Below the pieces are notes generated by a model. The model was not told where the DNA came from and did no database searches. It saw nothing but the letters and a program-made list of their open reading frames with translations. Below, piece after piece: positions 12,127 through 22,316 of a stretch of DNA of 64,000 nucleotides (its first letter is position 1; the number at the start of each line of letters is the position of its first letter). This DNA is from Modestobacter sp. VKM Ac-2977 (lineage in GTDB: Bacteria; Actinomycetota; Actinomycetes; Mycobacteriales; Geodermatophilaceae). The stretch is from NCBI RefSeq assembly GCF_026968045.1, contig NZ_JAPVBQ010000001.1, forward strand, positions 248,001-312,000, read 5' to 3'. The translations under genes and the position numbers were made by a program.

Positions 12127-12142
12127 CGGGCCGCAGGCCCGT
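12126..12142. terminator. Hairpin at 3' end of the 11401 gene
   Basis: ACGGGCC and GGCCCGT pair around GCA; the stem begins at the last base of the stop codon. Confidence 0.5.
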
Positions 12143-12144
12143 GC

Positions 12145-12162
12145 GGCCCCGCTGCAGGGGCC
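12145..12162. terminator. GGCCCC/GGGGCC hairpin before disA stop
   Basis: A 6-bp GC stem with a 6-base loop lies between the convergent 11401 gene and disA. Confidence 0.45.
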
Positions 12163-12202
12163 CGATGCGAGCTTGCGAGCGTTGGGGGGCAGCGGTCCTT
12201 CT

Positions 12203-13285
12203 TCAGCTGTAGCGGTCGAGGATGGAGGTCTCGGCGAGCCGGGACAGACCCTCCCGGATGCCGCGCGCCCGCGCCTCACCGACACCCTCCACGGCCAGGA
12301 GGTCCTCGATGGTGGCGGCCAGCAGCTTCTGCAGCCCGCCGAAGTGCGCGACCAGCCGGTCGATGATGCCCGCCGGCAGCCGCGGGACCCGGGCCAGCAG
12401 CCGGTAGCCGCGCGGGCTGACCGGGGAGTCCAGGGCGTCGGGGGAGGTCGGCAGGCCGTAGCAGCGGGCGACGGCGGAGAGGTCGAGCAGCTCGGTGGCC
12501 GTCAGGGCGCGCAGGTCGCCGAGCACCTCTTCGCCGGTGCGGTTCCGACGCGCGCTGGGGAGGTAGTCGCGGACCAGCAGGCCGCGGTCCTCCTCGACGC
12601 CGGCGAGCATCTCGTCCAGCTGCAGGGCGAGCAGCCGGCCGTCGGTGCCCAGCTCCACGACGAAGCCCTCGATCTCGTCGGCGATCCGCCGCACCATCTC
12701 CAGGCGCTGGCTGACGCTCATCGCGTCACGGACCGTGACGAGGTCCTCGATCTCGAGCGCGGACAGCGTGCTCGCGACCTCGTCGAGCCGGAGCTTGTAG
12801 CGCTCCAGGGCGGCGAGGGCCTGGTTGGCACGCGCCAGGATGGTCGTGGGGTGCTCGAGGGTGTACCGCCGGCCGGCGACGTACACCGAGATGATGTGCA
12901 TCGACTGGCTCACGGAGATGACCGGGAACCCGGTCTGCAGTGCGACGCGCTCGGCGGTGCGGTGCCGGGTGCCGGACTCCTCGGTGGGGATCGTCGGGTC
13001 GGGCATCAGGTGCACACCGGCCCGGACGATCCGGGTGCCGTCGTAGGAGACGATCACGGCGCCGTCCATCTTGGCCAGCTCGCGGAGCCGGGTGGCCGAC
13101 AGTGCGACGTCCAGGGCGAAGCCACCGGTGCAGAGGGACTCGACGACGCGGTCGTAGCCCAGGACGATCAGGGCTCCGGTGCGGCCGGCCAGGATCCGCT
13201 CCAGGCCGTCCCGGAGGGCGGTACCGGGGGCGATCCGGCCGAGCAGTTCCCGCAACGCGGCCTCGGGGTCCACAGCGGGGGACAC
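12203..13285 (-). CDS. disA: Diadenylate cyclase / DNA integrity scanner DisA
   Basis: Makes cyclic di-AMP from ATP and binds branched DNA. The N-terminal DAC domain carries DGA at 74-76 and RHR at 107-109, a helical linker follows, and the C-terminal helix-hairpin-helix domain contains [17 protein letters not shown] choose GTG 13285 (360 residues), which has AGGAG six bases upstream and aligns with the remembered start of the M. tuberculosis protein. A longer reading from 13354 would add 23 unlikely residues. It lies immediately downstream of radA, its usual partner. Confidence 0.95.
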   Translation of the reverse strand: MSPAVDPEAALRELLGRIAPGTALRDGLERILAGRTGALIVLGYDRVVESLCTGGFALDVALSATRLRELAKMDGAVIVSYDGTRIVRAGVHLMPDPTIPTEESGTRHRTAERVALQTGFPVISVSQSMHIISVYVAGRRYTLEHPTTILARANQALAALERYKLRLDEVASTLSALEIEDLVTVRDAMSVSQRLEMVRRIADEIEGFVVELGTDGRLLALQLDEMLAGVEEDRGLLVRDYLPSARRNRTGEEVLGDLRALTATELLDLSAVARCYGLPTSPDALDSPVSPRGYRLLARVPRLPAGIIDRLVAHFGGLQKLLAATIEDLLAVEGVGEARARGIREGLSRLAETSILDRYS

Positions 13286-13397
13286 GAACGCTCCTGACGG
13301 TCGGGCGGTACGGCGGCCGATCCTACGGGGCGGAGAGAGGAGGTCGGTCACCACGGGTCCCCCGTCAGGGCGTTCGCCCGGCGGCGGTCGCGCTGCG

Positions 13398-14765
13398 TCA
13401 CCACATCCGGGTGAAGGCCGCTCCCAGGTCGGGCACCTCGATCAGCCGGATCCCCCGGGGTGCGGGACCGGAGTCCACCGGCACGAGTGCGGCGGTGTAC
13501 CCCTGGCGTGCCGCCTCGGCCAGCCGCCGCCCGGTGCCCCCCACCCGCCGGATCTCCCCGGACAGCCCGACCTCGCCGATCGCGACCAGGCCGGCGGGCA
13601 GCGGGCGGTCCTTGGCGGCCGAGGCGATCGCCAGGGCCAGCGCCAGGTCGGCAGCCGGCTCGGCGATCCGGACGCCGCCGACGGAGGCGGCGAAGACGTC
13701 GGCGTCGGCCAGCCGGACCCCGCCGCGGCGCTCGACCACGGCGTTGATCATGGCGATCCGCTGGGAGTCCAGCCCGCTGACCGCGCGGCGTGGTGAACCG
13801 CCACCGCCGGCGGTCGCCACCAGGGCCTGCACCTCGGCGAGCAACGGCCGGCTGCCCTCCATCGTCACCGTCACGCAGCTGCCGGGCACCGGTGCGGACC
13901 GCCGGGAGACGAACAGGTGCGACGGGTCGGGGACGCCGACGACGCCGCCGTCGCCGATCTCGAAGCAGCCGATCTCGTCGGCCGGGCCGAACCGGTTCTT
14001 GGTGGCTCGCACCAGGCGCAGCGTCGAGTGGCGCTCGCCGTCGAAGGAGACCACCACGTCGACCAGGTGCTCGAGTGCCCGCGGCCCGGCGATCGCGCCG
14101 TCCTTGGTGACGTGGCCGACCAGGATCGTGGTCATGTTGCGGGCCCTGGCCACCGCGCTGAGGGCGCTGGCCACCGCGCGGACCTGGGTGGCCCCACCGT
14201 CGGTGCCGTCGACGGCGGGGGACCGGACGGTCTGCACGCTGTCGAGCACGAGCAGGGTGGGGCTCACGTCCTCCACGTGGGCGAGCACCGCGGACAGCTC
14301 GGTCTCCGCAGCCAGGTAGAGCTGGTCGTGCAGGGCGCCGATCCGCTCGGCCCGCAGCCGGACCTGCGCCGCGGACTCCTCGCCGGAGACGACCAGCGTC
14401 GGGCCGTTGGCCGCGGCCACCCGGTGGGCGACCTCCAGCAGCAGCGTGGACTTGCCGACGCCGGGCTCGCCGGCCACCAGCAGCACCGCTCCGGGCACCA
14501 GGCCGCCGCCGAGGACACGGTCGAACTCGGTGATGCCGGTGGGCACGGCCCGGGCGCCGGCGAGCTCCACCTGGCCGATCGGGCGCGCCTTGGCGCTGAC
14601 CGGGCCGGCGGAGACGGCGCGCAGCGGGGAGCCGACGGTGCCGACCTCCTGCACGCTGCCCCAGGCCTGGCACTCCGGGCAGCGACCGACCCACTTCGCC
14701 GAGGCGTAGCCGCACTCGGAACAGCGATGGGCGGGACGGGAGGACTTCACACCGGATGCTGGCAC
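13398..14765 (-). CDS. radA: DNA repair protein RadA
   Basis: RecA-like branch-migration ATPase. The 455 residues have a C4 zinc finger (C15, C18, C29, C32), Walker [10 protein letters not shown], the RadA-specific KNRFG motif ([14 protein letters not shown]) and a C-terminal Lon-protease-like domain. GTG 14765 lies six bases after a CACCAT hexamer, a likely leaderless start; GTG 14750 is also possible. disA follows on the same strand, as in many actinobacteria, linking recombination intermediates to c-di-AMP signalling. Confidence 0.95.
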   Translation of the reverse strand: MPASGVKSSRPAHRCSECGYASAKWVGRCPECQAWGSVQEVGTVGSPLRAVSAGPVSAKARPIGQVELAGARAVPTGITEFDRVLGGGLVPGAVLLVAGEPGVGKSTLLLEVAHRVAAANGPTLVVSGEESAAQVRLRAERIGALHDQLYLAAETELSAVLAHVEDVSPTLLVLDSVQTVRSPAVDGTDGGATQVRAVASALSAVARARNMTTILVGHVTKDGAIAGPRALEHLVDVVVSFDGERHSTLRLVRATKNRFGPADEIGCFEIGDGGVVGVPDPSHLFVSRRSAPVPGSCVTVTMEGSRPLLAEVQALVATAGGGGSPRRAVSGLDSQRIAMINAVVERRGGVRLADADVFAASVGGVRIAEPAADLALALAIASAAKDRPLPAGLVAIGEVGLSGEIRRVGGTGRRLAEAARQGYTAALVPVDSGPAPRGIRLIEVPDLGAAFTRMW

Positions 14766-14811
14766 GCCGTCATGGTGACGGCGGGGTACGACAGTCCGGG
14801 GAGGAGGTCGC

Positions 14812-15456
14812 TCAGCCCTCGCCCTCGGCCGACTCCTGCTCGCGGGCCTCCTGGCCGGAGCTCTCCTCGACGGAGCCCTCTTCGCCGGCGACCTCTTCCT
14901 CGCCGTGGAAGTCGAACCCCTCACCGCGCGGGAGGTCGCGGGTGGGCACCCCGACGGGGACCGGGAGGGTGATCTCGCCGGCCTCCTCGAAGGTGAAGGT
15001 CACGTCGATGGACTCGCCCGGCCCGATGGCCTCGGTGAGGCCCACGAGCGCGACGGTGGGCCCCTCGCCGCTGCTCAGGTACAGGATGCCGTTCGGCGGG
15101 ACGGTGAGGCCCAGGTCGGTGGAGCCGCTGGTCTCGGCGGCCGGTTCGGCAGCGTCCGGGTCGATCACCTCGACGCTCTCGAAGGCATCGCCCTCGATCG
15201 ACACGAGGGTGTCCTCCTCGAGGCCCGTGCTGGCGACGGCACCGACCAGCCGGGCGTCGCTCCCGCTGCTGTACTGCCCGCCGGTCGGGTAGGGCAGCGA
15301 CAGCGCCCGCAGCGTCACGTCGTCCAGGTCGGCCTGGTTGCCCACGTTCGGCTCCTGGGTCGAGGTCTGCGTGACCTGACCGGCGCTGCAGGCGGTGAGC
15401 GCGATCGGGGTGAGCAGCAGGGCGCCCATCACGGCAGCGCGCGGTGCGCGGTTCAC
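14812..15456 (-). CDS. LpqE-like lipoprotein
   Basis: Predicted secreted lipoprotein of 214 residues. The signal peptide ends in a lipobox LTAC, giving lipidated Cys23. The mature part is a single beta-rich domain followed by a Glu/Gly/Ser-rich acidic tail. GTG 15456 has GGAGG eight bases upstream. Position next to radA and disA matches lpqE (Rv3584) of M. tuberculosis, whose role is not well defined. I infer homology from context and the general pattern, not from alignment. Confidence 0.75.
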   Translation of the reverse strand: MNRAPRAAVMGALLLTPIALTACSAGQVTQTSTQEPNVGNQADLDDVTLRALSLPYPTGGQYSSGSDARLVGAVASTGLEEDTLVSIEGDAFESVEVIDPDAAEPAAETSGSTDLGLTVPPNGILYLSSGEGPTVALVGLTEAIGPGESIDVTFTFEEAGEITLPVPVGVPTRDLPRGEGFDFHGEEEVAGEEGSVEESSGQEAREQESAEGEG

Positions 15457-15558
15457 AGCGTCGACCTCCAGAGACGTGTCGGCCACCGAGGACGCCGGTG
15501 GCACGAGTCGCGCTGAGCGTAACCGGCACCCCAGGATGTCCGCTGGGAGGTGAGGGAC

Positions 15559-17124
15559 GTGGCGGCAGGTGGCGTGCGCGACCTCCCGGGGTCCGGCGAC
15601 CCCGCGCTCGCCGACTTCCCAGCTCAGGCCCCGGACACCCGCCGCTGGTGCTTCGCCGACCAGCTCGGGCCGCACTTCCTCGACGCGCCGGGGCAGCCCG
15701 TGCTGCTCGTCGAGTCGCGGGGCGTCTTCCGCCGCCGCCGCTTCCACCGGCAGAAGGCGCACCTGCTGCTGTCGGCCCTCCGGCACCGTGCGGCCGAGCT
15801 CGGCGACCAGGCGACCTTCCTGCAGACCGACAGCTACGCCGAGGCGCTGGACCGGGTCCGGGAGCCCCTGTCGGTGTGCGCGCCGACCACCTGGCCGGCG
15901 CGTGACTTCGTGCTCCGCCGTCCAGGCGTCACGGTGTTGGAGGCCCGGGGGTTCGTGACCCGGCAGGCCGACTTCCGCCGCTGGGCGGAGGGCCGTTCCC
16001 GGCAGCGCCTGCTGATGGACGACTTCTACCGGGTGGCCCGGCGGGTGCACGACGTCCTGATGGACGGGGCGGAGCCGGCCGGTGGCACCTGGAACCTCGA
16101 CCACGAGAACCGGGAGCCGGCGCCGGCCGACGGGCGGGTGGACGTCCCGCCGCCGTGGCTGCCCGTCGAGGACGAGATCGACGAGCAGGTGCGCGCCGAC
16201 CTGGACCGCTGGGCGGCCGACGGTGACGTCGCCTTCGTCGGGGACGACGGGCCGCGGCTGTTCCCGGTCACGCACGCCGAGACCGAGGAGCGGCTCGCGG
16301 ACTTCCTCACCCACCGGCTGCGCGCGTTCGGCCCGCACGAGGACGCGATGCTGGCCGGTGACCCGTGGCTGGCGCACTCGATGCTCTCCGCGTCGCTGAA
16401 CCTCGGGCTCGTCGACCCGGCGGACGTCGTCGCCCGGGCCGAGCAGGCGTACCGCGACTCGGTGGCCGCCGGCGACCCGTTGCCGCTGAACTCGGTCGAG
16501 GGATTCGTCCGGCAGGTGATGGGCTGGCGGGACTGGATCTGGCACCTCTACTGGCAGCTCGGGCGCGACTACCGGCACGGGAACGCGCTGGCCGCACACG
16601 CGGAGGTGCCGTCCTGGCTGGGTGACCTGGAGGCCGAGGCCGTGGGGGCCAACTGCCTGTCCTCCGTGGTCCGGGACGTGCGCGAGCGCGGCTGGGTGCA
16701 CCACATCCCGCGGCTGATGGTGCTGGGCAACTACGCGCTGCAGCGCGGGATCGAGCCGCTGGCGATGACCGACTGGTTCCACCGGGTCTTCGTCGACGGC
16801 TACGACTGGGTGATGGTCGCCAACGTCGTCGGGATGAGCCAGCACGCCGACGGCGGCGTGCTGGCGACCAAGCCCTACGCCGCAGGCGGTGCGTACATCA
16901 ACCGGATGAGCGACTACTGCGGCGGCTGCCGGTACGACCCGAAGAAGCGGCTCGGTGCGGACGCCTGCCCGTTCACCGCCGGGTACTGGGCGTTCCTGGA
17001 GCGCAACCGTGAGCGGCTGGCCGAGAACCGGCGGATGCGTCAGCCGTTGTCCGGCCTGGGGCGGCTCAGGGACCTGGACGCCGTCGTGGAGCAGGAGCGC
17101 GACCGGGGCACCGGCCCGCGCTGA
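15559..17124 (+). CDS. FeS-type cryptochrome/photolyase family protein
   Basis: About 521 residues resembling the bacterial FeS-BCP group (PhrB-like (6-4) photolyases). The N-terminal Rossmann-like part (RWCFADQLGPHF) is followed by an all-helical FAD region with QVMGWRDWIWHLYW and HHIPRLMVLGNYALQRG. Four Cys (one in GANCLSS, three in YCGGCRYDPKKRLGADACPF) match the cluster ligand pattern. The start at GTG 15559 has GGAGG eight bases upstream; GTG 15550 overlaps that site. It would use FAD and light for DNA repair or sensing. It is not part of the conserved mycobacterial block. Confidence 0.85.
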   Translation: MAAGGVRDLPGSGDPALADFPAQAPDTRRWCFADQLGPHFLDAPGQPVLLVESRGVFRRRRFHRQKAHLLLSALRHRAAELGDQATFLQTDSYAEALDRVREPLSVCAPTTWPARDFVLRRPGVTVLEARGFVTRQADFRRWAEGRSRQRLLMDDFYRVARRVHDVLMDGAEPAGGTWNLDHENREPAPADGRVDVPPPWLPVEDEIDEQVRADLDRWAADGDVAFVGDDGPRLFPVTHAETEERLADFLTHRLRAFGPHEDAMLAGDPWLAHSMLSASLNLGLVDPADVVARAEQAYRDSVAAGDPLPLNSVEGFVRQVMGWRDWIWHLYWQLGRDYRHGNALAAHAEVPSWLGDLEAEAVGANCLSSVVRDVRERGWVHHIPRLMVLGNYALQRGIEPLAMTDWFHRVFVDGYDWVMVANVVGMSQHADGGVLATKPYAAGGAYINRMSDYCGGCRYDPKKRLGADACPFTAGYWAFLERNRERLAENRRMRQPLSGLGRLRDLDAVVEQERDRGTGPR

Positions 17125-17137
17125 CTGCGGCCCTTCA

Positions 17138-17998
17138 TCAGGTGATCGCCGCCCCGCCGGCCAGCAGCAGGGCGACGTCGAGCACGGTCAGCAGCAGCAC
17201 CGCCGGGAAGGCGAGCCGGCGCGCTCGGGGACTGCCGGCGAGGGCGGCGACGACCACGGCCGGCGCGGCGAGGGCGCAGGCCAGCCAGCCGAGCGTGCCC
17301 GGTGGGCCGGGTGGCCCCAGCACCAGCAGCAGGGTGGCACCACCCAGCAGCACGGCGCCGGCGACCGCGGAGGGCACGGCCCCGACCCGGTGCGGCAGGC
17401 CGCGGACGCCGGTGGCCAGGTCGTCGTCGACGTCGGGCGCCACGTTGGCGACGTGCGCCGCCCCGCCGAGCGCCGCCCCGGCCGCGATCAGCCACCACGG
17501 TGCTCCAGGGCCGCCCGGCGCCGCGGCGACCACGCCGGCGGGGAGCGCGCCGAAACCGGTCAGGTAGGGGAGCGGGGACAGTGCGGTGCGCTTGAGGCCG
17601 GCGTCGTAGGCCAGCCCGCTGGCGACCAGCACCAGGAGGAGGAGGCCGGGCACGACGCCCAACGCCAGGGACGTGACGACGGCGACGGCGACGGCGAGCG
17701 CCGTGGCCCGGCGCAGCAGTGCCGGGGTCAGCAGCCCCTGGACGACGGGCTTGTCGGTCCGGCCGACGGCGAGGTCCCGGTCGGCGTCGAGCCAGTCGTT
17801 GCACCAGCCGATGGCGGCCTGCCCGGCCAGCACCGCGACCCCGACCAGCCCGGTCCGGCCGGCGGGGACGTCGGCGGCGACGGCGAGCAGGACGGCGACC
17901 GTGGTGACCGCCAGCGTCGGTTCGAAGTGGGTCGCGCGGGCCATCGCCGCAGCGATCGCGAACCGGCCGGGGCGGCGCACGGCACCCTCCGACTGCAC
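17138..17998 (-). CDS. UbiA-family prenyltransferase
   Basis: Integral membrane protein of 286 residues with about eight to nine hydrophobic segments. The two aspartate-rich motifs of the UbiA superfamily are visible, NDWLDADRD and DVDDD. They bind Mg-prenyl diphosphate. The acceptor cannot be read from sequence; SCO6-type or menaquinone-related enzymes are possibilities. GTG 17998 has GGGAGG eight bases upstream. It converges with the photolyase gene only 13 bases away and diverges from carD. Confidence 0.85.
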   Translation of the reverse strand: MQSEGAVRRPGRFAIAAAMARATHFEPTLAVTTVAVLLAVAADVPAGRTGLVGVAVLAGQAAIGWCNDWLDADRDLAVGRTDKPVVQGLLTPALLRRATALAVAVAVVTSLALGVVPGLLLLVLVASGLAYDAGLKRTALSPLPYLTGFGALPAGVVAAAPGGPGAPWWLIAAGAALGGAAHVANVAPDVDDDLATGVRGLPHRVGAVPSAVAGAVLLGGATLLLVLGPPGPPGTLGWLACALAAPAVVVAALAGSPRARRLAFPAVLLLTVLDVALLLAGGAAIT

Positions 17999-18095
17999 AC
18001 CGACCACCTCCCTGTCAACCCCGTGTCGACCTCGATCACGCCGCTGACCAGCACTTTTGTAGCACTCTGCCGAGCCGGACCGCATCCTCTCGTGC

Positions 18096-18101
18096 TAACC
18101 T
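18096..18101 (+). promoter_or_regulatory. Possible carD -10 (TAACCT)
   Basis: TAACCT lies 27 bases before the carD ATG, so the transcript would start about 20 bases upstream and include GAAAGGGG as ribosome-binding site. No clear -35 is seen. Confidence 0.4.
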
Positions 18102-18128
18102 GGGGTGAGCGAAAGGGGTCACATACAC

Positions 18129-18611
18129 ATGGGCTTCACTGTTGGCGAGACCGTTGTCTACCCGCACCACGGCGCGGCGCTCATCGAGGCGATCGAGCAG
18201 CGCACCATCAAGGGCGTCGAGAAGTCGTACCTCGTGCTCAAGGTCGCCCAGGGCGACCTGACCGTCCGCGTGCCGGCCGACAACGCCGAGATCGTCGGCG
18301 TCCGTGACGTCGTCGGCCAGGAGGGCCTGAACAAGGTCTTCGAGGTGCTGCGCGCTCCGCACACCGAGGAGCCGACCAACTGGTCGCGGCGCTACAAGGC
18401 CAACCTCGAGAAGCTGGCCTCCGGCGACGTGAACAAGGTCGCCGAGGTCGTGCGCGACCTCTGGCGTCGCGACAAGGACCGCGGCCTGTCCGCCGGCGAG
18501 AAGCGCATGCTCTCGAAGGCGCGGCAGATCCTGGTCAGCGAGCTCGCGCTCGCCGAGGGCACCAACGAGGACAAGGCCGAGGTCCTCCTCGACGAGGTCC
18601 TGGCTTCCTGA
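18129..18611 (+). CDS. carD: Transcription regulator CarD
   Basis: RNA polymerase-binding factor that stabilises open complexes, especially at rRNA promoters. The 160 residues begin [18 protein letters not shown] (Tudor-like RNAP interaction domain) and continue into the helical DNA-binding domain with [17 protein letters not shown], nearly identical to mycobacterial CarD as remembered. The start is ATG 18129, after GAAAGGGG; an upstream in-frame GTG at 18105 would give an unusual extension. ispD follows 38 bases later. Confidence 0.97.
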   Translation: MGFTVGETVVYPHHGAALIEAIEQRTIKGVEKSYLVLKVAQGDLTVRVPADNAEIVGVRDVVGQEGLNKVFEVLRAPHTEEPTNWSRRYKANLEKLASGDVNKVAEVVRDLWRRDKDRGLSAGEKRMLSKARQILVSELALAEGTNEDKAEVLLDEVLAS

Positions 18612-18649
18612 TCGCCCAGCTCCACCTCAGAGACACCCAGACCACTCCC

Positions 18650-19321
18650 GTGCACGCTGTCGGCATCGTCGCAGCGGCCGGGAGTGGTCTGCGTCTGGGG
18701 GCAGAGCTGCCCAAGGCCCTGGTGCCCCTCGGGGGCCGGCCGCTGGTCTGCTGGGCGGTCGAGTCGCTGCGGGCCGGCGGGGTCGAACAGGTGGTGGTGG
18801 CCGTCCCGGCGCCCCAGCAGGCGGCCTTCATCGCCGTCCTCCCCGACGACGTGCACGTCGTCATCGGCGGGGACACCCGTACGGCGTCGGTCCGGGCTGC
18901 CCTCGGCGCCGCCCGCGAGCACGCCGACACGGTGCTGGTCCACGACGCGGCGCGACCGCTGACCCCGCCCGACGTCGTCGCCCGGGTGCTGGCCGCCCTG
19001 GCCGGGGGCGCCCGGGCCGTCGTCCCGGTGCTGCCCGTCGTGGACACCACCGTGGTCGTGGACGGCGACGGCGTGGTGACCGCCGACGTGCCCCGCGCCC
19101 CGCTGCGCCGGGTGCAGACCCCGCAGGGCTTCGACCGGGCCACCCTGGTCGCCGCCTACGCCCACGCGCACGGCACCGCGGCCGAGTTCACCGACGACGC
19201 CTCGGTGGTCCGGGCCGCCGGGATCCCGGTGCACACCGTGGCCGGCGACGAGCGAGCCGCCAAGGTCACCGTCGCGCACGACCTGCGGATGGCCGAGCTG
19301 CAGACCGAGCGGCCCCGGTGA
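18650..19321 (+). CDS. ispD: MEP cytidylyltransferase IspD
   Basis: Transfers CMP to 2-C-methyl-D-erythritol 4-phosphate in the non-mevalonate isoprenoid pathway. The 223 residues show the nucleotide loop [20 protein letters not shown] at the N-terminus and HDAARPL mid-protein, both family motifs. No good ribosome-binding site is visible before the GTG. The stop overlaps the ispF start (GTGA), so the two consecutive-pathway enzymes are translationally coupled. Confidence 0.95.
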   Translation: MHAVGIVAAAGSGLRLGAELPKALVPLGGRPLVCWAVESLRAGGVEQVVVAVPAPQQAAFIAVLPDDVHVVIGGDTRTASVRAALGAAREHADTVLVHDAARPLTPPDVVARVLAALAGGARAVVPVLPVVDTTVVVDGDGVVTADVPRAPLRRVQTPQGFDRATLVAAYAHAHGTAAEFTDDASVVRAAGIPVHTVAGDERAAKVTVAHDLRMAELQTERPR

Positions 19322-19827
19322 ACCCGGAGCTGCCCCGCGTCGGCATCGGCACCGACGTGCACCCGATCGAGGCCGGGCGCCCCTGCTGGCTCGCCGGGCT
19401 GGAGTGGCCGGGCGTCGACGGCTGCGCGGGGCACTCCGACGGCGACGTCGTCGCCCACGCCCTCACCGACGCCGTGCTGTCGGCCGCCGGCCTCGGCGAC
19501 ATCGGCGGGCTGCTGGGCACCGACGATCCCCGCTGGGCCGGCGCCCGTGGTGCCGCCGTGCTGGAGCACGTCCGCGAGGTGCTCACCGCGGCGGGCTGGC
19601 AGGTCGGCAACGCCTCGGTGCAGCTGATCGGCAGCACGCCCAAGGTCGGTCCCCGCCGGGCGGAGGCCGAGGCGGTGCTCTCTGCGGCCCTCGGTGCGCC
19701 GGTCAGCGTCACCGCCACCACGACCGACGGGCTCGGCCTCACCGGCCGTGGCGAGGGGCGGGCCGCGGTGGCCACCGCGCTGGTGGTCCGGAGCACGTCC
19801 ACCGCGCCCGTAGGATCCGCACGGTGA
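19318..19827 (+). CDS. ispF: MECDP synthase IspF
   Basis: Cyclises CDP-ME 2-phosphate to 2-C-methyl-D-erythritol 2,4-cyclodiphosphate with loss of CMP. The 169 residues have the zinc-binding DVH motif near residue 13, the conserved [16 protein letters not shown] region and [14 protein letters not shown] at the C-terminus. GTG overlaps the ispD stop, and its own stop overlaps the cysS GTG. Confidence 0.96.
   Translation: MNPELPRVGIGTDVHPIEAGRPCWLAGLEWPGVDGCAGHSDGDVVAHALTDAVLSAAGLGDIGGLLGTDDPRWAGARGAAVLEHVREVLTAAGWQVGNASVQLIGSTPKVGPRRAEAEAVLSAALGAPVSVTATTTDGLGLTGRGEGRAAVATALVVRSTSTAPVGSAR
19811..19816 (+). promoter_or_regulatory. Leaderless -10 (TAGGAT) for cysS
   Basis: TAGGAT lies inside the end of ispF, 7 bases before the cysS GTG, so cysS can be made from its own leaderless transcript. 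Confidence 0.6.
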
Positions 19828-21224
19828 GCCTCCGCCTGTACGACACGGCCGTGCGTGCCGTGCGTGACTTCACGCCCCTGCGTGCAGGACAGGTCTCCAT
19901 GTACGTCTGCGGGCTCACCGTGCAGGGCCCGCCGCACATCGGCCACGTCCGGTTCGCCCTCGCCTTCGACGTGCTGCGCCGCTGGCTGCTGCACCAGGGC
20001 AACGAGGTCACCTACGTCCGCAACGTCACCGACGTCGACGACAAGATCCTCACCAAGGCCGCAGCGGCCGGCGTCCCGTGGTGGGCCTGGGCGTACGAGA
20101 ACGAGCGTGCCGCCACCCGCGCGTACGACGTGCTGGGCACGCTGCCGCCCACCTACGAGCCGCGGGCCACCGGGCACGTGCCGGAGATGGTCGAGCTGAT
20201 CGAGCGGCTCATCGCCGGCGGGCACGCCTACGACGTCGACGGCGACGTCTACTTCGACGTCCGCTCCTTCCCCGGCTACGGCGAGCTGACCGGCCAGAAG
20301 CTGGGCGACCTGCAGCCGGCCGCGGACACCGAGACCGACGAGCGCAAGCGCGACCCCCGGGACTTCGCGCTGTGGAAGTCGGCCAAGGACGGCGACCCCG
20401 CCACGGCCTCCTGGCCCACCCCCTGGGGCCGCGGGCGACCGGGCTGGCACCTGGAGTGCTCGGCGATGGCCGAGAAGTACCTCGGCGCGGAGTTCGACGT
20501 CCACGGTGGTGGGCTGGACCTGCGCTTCCCGCACCACGAGAACGAGCGGGCCCAGTCGCAGGCCGCCGGTGACGGGTTCGCCCGCTACTGGCTGCACAAC
20601 GGCTGGGTCACCATGGGCGGCGAGAAGATGAGCAAGTCGCTGGGCAACACCGCGCTGGTCGACGAGGTCGTCCAGCGCGTGCGCCCGGTGGAGCTCCGCT
20701 ACTACCTCGTGGCGCCGCACTACCGCAGCACGATCGAGTTCACCGAGCCGGCGCTGGAGGAGGCGGGGGTCGCCTACCGGCGGCTGGAGTCCTTCGTCCG
20801 GCGCGCGGCCGAGGTGGTGGGGGAGGACGCCGGCAAGCCGGTGCTGCCCACCGAGTTCACCGCCGCCCTGGACGACGACCTGAGCACGCCCGCCGCCGTC
20901 GCGGTGGTCCACGAGGTCGTCACCCAGGGCAACAGCGCGCTGGCCGCCGACGACGCCGAGGCGCTCGCCGCCGCGCTGGGCGCGGTGCGGGCGATGCTCG
21001 GGGTGCTCGGTCTCGACCCGCTCGACCCGCAGTGGGCCGACGCCGGCGGCGACCGCCGCCTGGCCGAGGCCACCGACGGCCTGGTCGCGCTCGCGCTGGA
21101 GCAGCGCACCGCGGCCCGGGCCCGCAAGGACTACGCGTCAGCTGACGCGATCCGGAACCAGCTCGGCGCCCTGGGCGTGCAGGTCGAGGACACCCCCCAG
21201 GGCACACGATGGGAGCTGACCTGA
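19824..21224 (+). CDS. cysS: Cysteinyl-tRNA synthetase CysS
   Basis: Class I synthetase of 466 residues. Zinc ligand Cys29 sits in YVCGLTV, the HIGH motif is at 38-41 and KMSKS occurs in [11 protein letters not shown]. The second Cys/His zinc ligands (WHLECSAM and FPHHENE) are present. The family includes MshC, but the context between ispF and rlmB and the full-length C-terminal DALR region indicate CysS. The stop overlaps the rlmB ATG by one base. Confidence 0.95.
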   Translation: MSLRLYDTAVRAVRDFTPLRAGQVSMYVCGLTVQGPPHIGHVRFALAFDVLRRWLLHQGNEVTYVRNVTDVDDKILTKAAAAGVPWWAWAYENERAATRAYDVLGTLPPTYEPRATGHVPEMVELIERLIAGGHAYDVDGDVYFDVRSFPGYGELTGQKLGDLQPAADTETDERKRDPRDFALWKSAKDGDPATASWPTPWGRGRPGWHLECSAMAEKYLGAEFDVHGGGLDLRFPHHENERAQSQAAGDGFARYWLHNGWVTMGGEKMSKSLGNTALVDEVVQRVRPVELRYYLVAPHYRSTIEFTEPALEEAGVAYRRLESFVRRAAEVVGEDAGKPVLPTEFTAALDDDLSTPAAVAVVHEVVTQGNSALAADDAEALAAALGAVRAMLGVLGLDPLDPQWADAGGDRRLAEATDGLVALALEQRTAARARKDYASADAIRNQLGALGVQVEDTPQGTRWELT

Positions 21225-22186
21225 TGGCCGGCAACAGTCAACGGCGCGGCCGCTCGGCCGGCGCCGGCAAGAAGACCGCGACGTCCGGCACCGGCGGCAA
21301 GAACCGCCGGTCGCTGGCCGGGCGGGGCGCCACCCCGAAGGCCACGGACCGGCCGCACCACCCTGCGTACAAGGCGGCGAAGGCCGCCGCGGCCCGCCAG
21401 GACAACCGGCAGCGGGTGCAGCGGCGCAACGCCGAGGCCCCCGAGCTGCTGCTGGGCCGCAACCCGGTGCTGGAGGCGCTGCGGGCCAGCATCCCGGCGA
21501 CGGCGCTCTACGTCGTCACCGGTGACACGAGCCGCGGCGGGACCGACGAGCGGATCGCGGAGTCCGTGCAGCTGGCCGCCGACCGCGGGCTTCCGCTGCT
21601 CGAGGTGGGCAAGGCCGAGTTCGACCGGATGAGCGACCACGCGCTGCACCAGGGCATCGGTCTGATGGTGCCGCCCTACGACTACGCGCACCCGGACGAC
21701 CTGCTCGACATCGCCCGCGACTCCGGCCGCCCGCCGCTGGTCGTGGCGCTGGACGGCGTCACCGACCCGCGCAACCTGGGCGCGGTCATCCGCTCGGCCG
21801 CGGCCTTCGACGCCCACGGTCTCGTCGTGCCCGAGCGCCGCGCGGTGGGCATGACCGGCTCGGCCTGGCGCACCAGTGCCGGCGCGGCAGCCCGGCTGCG
21901 GGTGGCCCGAGCCGTCAACCTGGGCCGCAGCCTGGCCTCCTACCAGGAGGCGGGCCTGCAGACCGTCGGCCTGGCGGCCGACGGCGACATGGGCATCCAC
22001 GAGTACGACGGCTTCGCCGACCCGATCGCGCTGGTCGTCGGGGCCGAGGGCACCGGGCTGTCCCGGCTGGTCCGGGAGCGCTGCGACGTCGTCCTGTCCA
22101 TCCCGATCACCAAGGACACCGAGTCGCTGAACGTCAGCGTCGCGGCCGGGATCGCGCTGTACGCGGCGGCCTCCGCCCGCCGGTGA
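21224..22186 (+). CDS. rlmB: TrmH/SpoU 23S rRNA 2'-O-methyltransferase (RlmB-like)
   Basis: SAM-dependent RNA methyltransferase with a trefoil knot. The 320 residues comprise a basic disordered N-terminus (about 1-70), a substrate-binding domain starting [13 protein letters not shown], and the SpoU domain with [29 protein letters not shown] and [21 protein letters not shown]. Gm2251-type RlmB is the likely assignment, but the exact target cannot be read. The start is ATG 21224, overlapping the cysS stop with GGGAG upstream. Confidence 0.9.
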   Translation: MAGNSQRRGRSAGAGKKTATSGTGGKNRRSLAGRGATPKATDRPHHPAYKAAKAAAARQDNRQRVQRRNAEAPELLLGRNPVLEALRASIPATALYVVTGDTSRGGTDERIAESVQLAADRGLPLLEVGKAEFDRMSDHALHQGIGLMVPPYDYAHPDDLLDIARDSGRPPLVVALDGVTDPRNLGAVIRSAAAFDAHGLVVPERRAVGMTGSAWRTSAGAAARLRVARAVNLGRSLASYQEAGLQTVGLAADGDMGIHEYDGFADPIALVVGAEGTGLSRLVRERCDVVLSIPITKDTESLNVSVAAGIALYAAASARR

Positions 22187-22239
22187 CCGGACCGGCCGGG
22201 TCTGCTGAGCAGGCTCGGCCGGCGACGGCGGTCGAGGGT

Positions 22240-22281
22240 GAGCCGCGTCCCCGTCGGGTGAGCCGGGGCATGACGCGGCTC
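22240..22281. terminator. Hairpin between rlmB and the DUF445 gene
   Basis: Perfect 10-bp arms GAGCCGCGTC and GACGCGGCTC with a 22-base loop lie between convergent genes. A shorter 7-bp dyad (22192-22222) lies just before. Confidence 0.45.
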
Positions 22282-22316
22282 GACGGTCGTGGGGGCGGCT
22301 CAGCCCCGGACGGCGA

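Noticed and set aside
14812-16845. 677-residue reading of the LpqE-like frame
   Set aside because: Only the last 214 codons (from GTG 15456) carry a signal peptide and lipobox. The upstream part is antisense to the photolyase-like gene.
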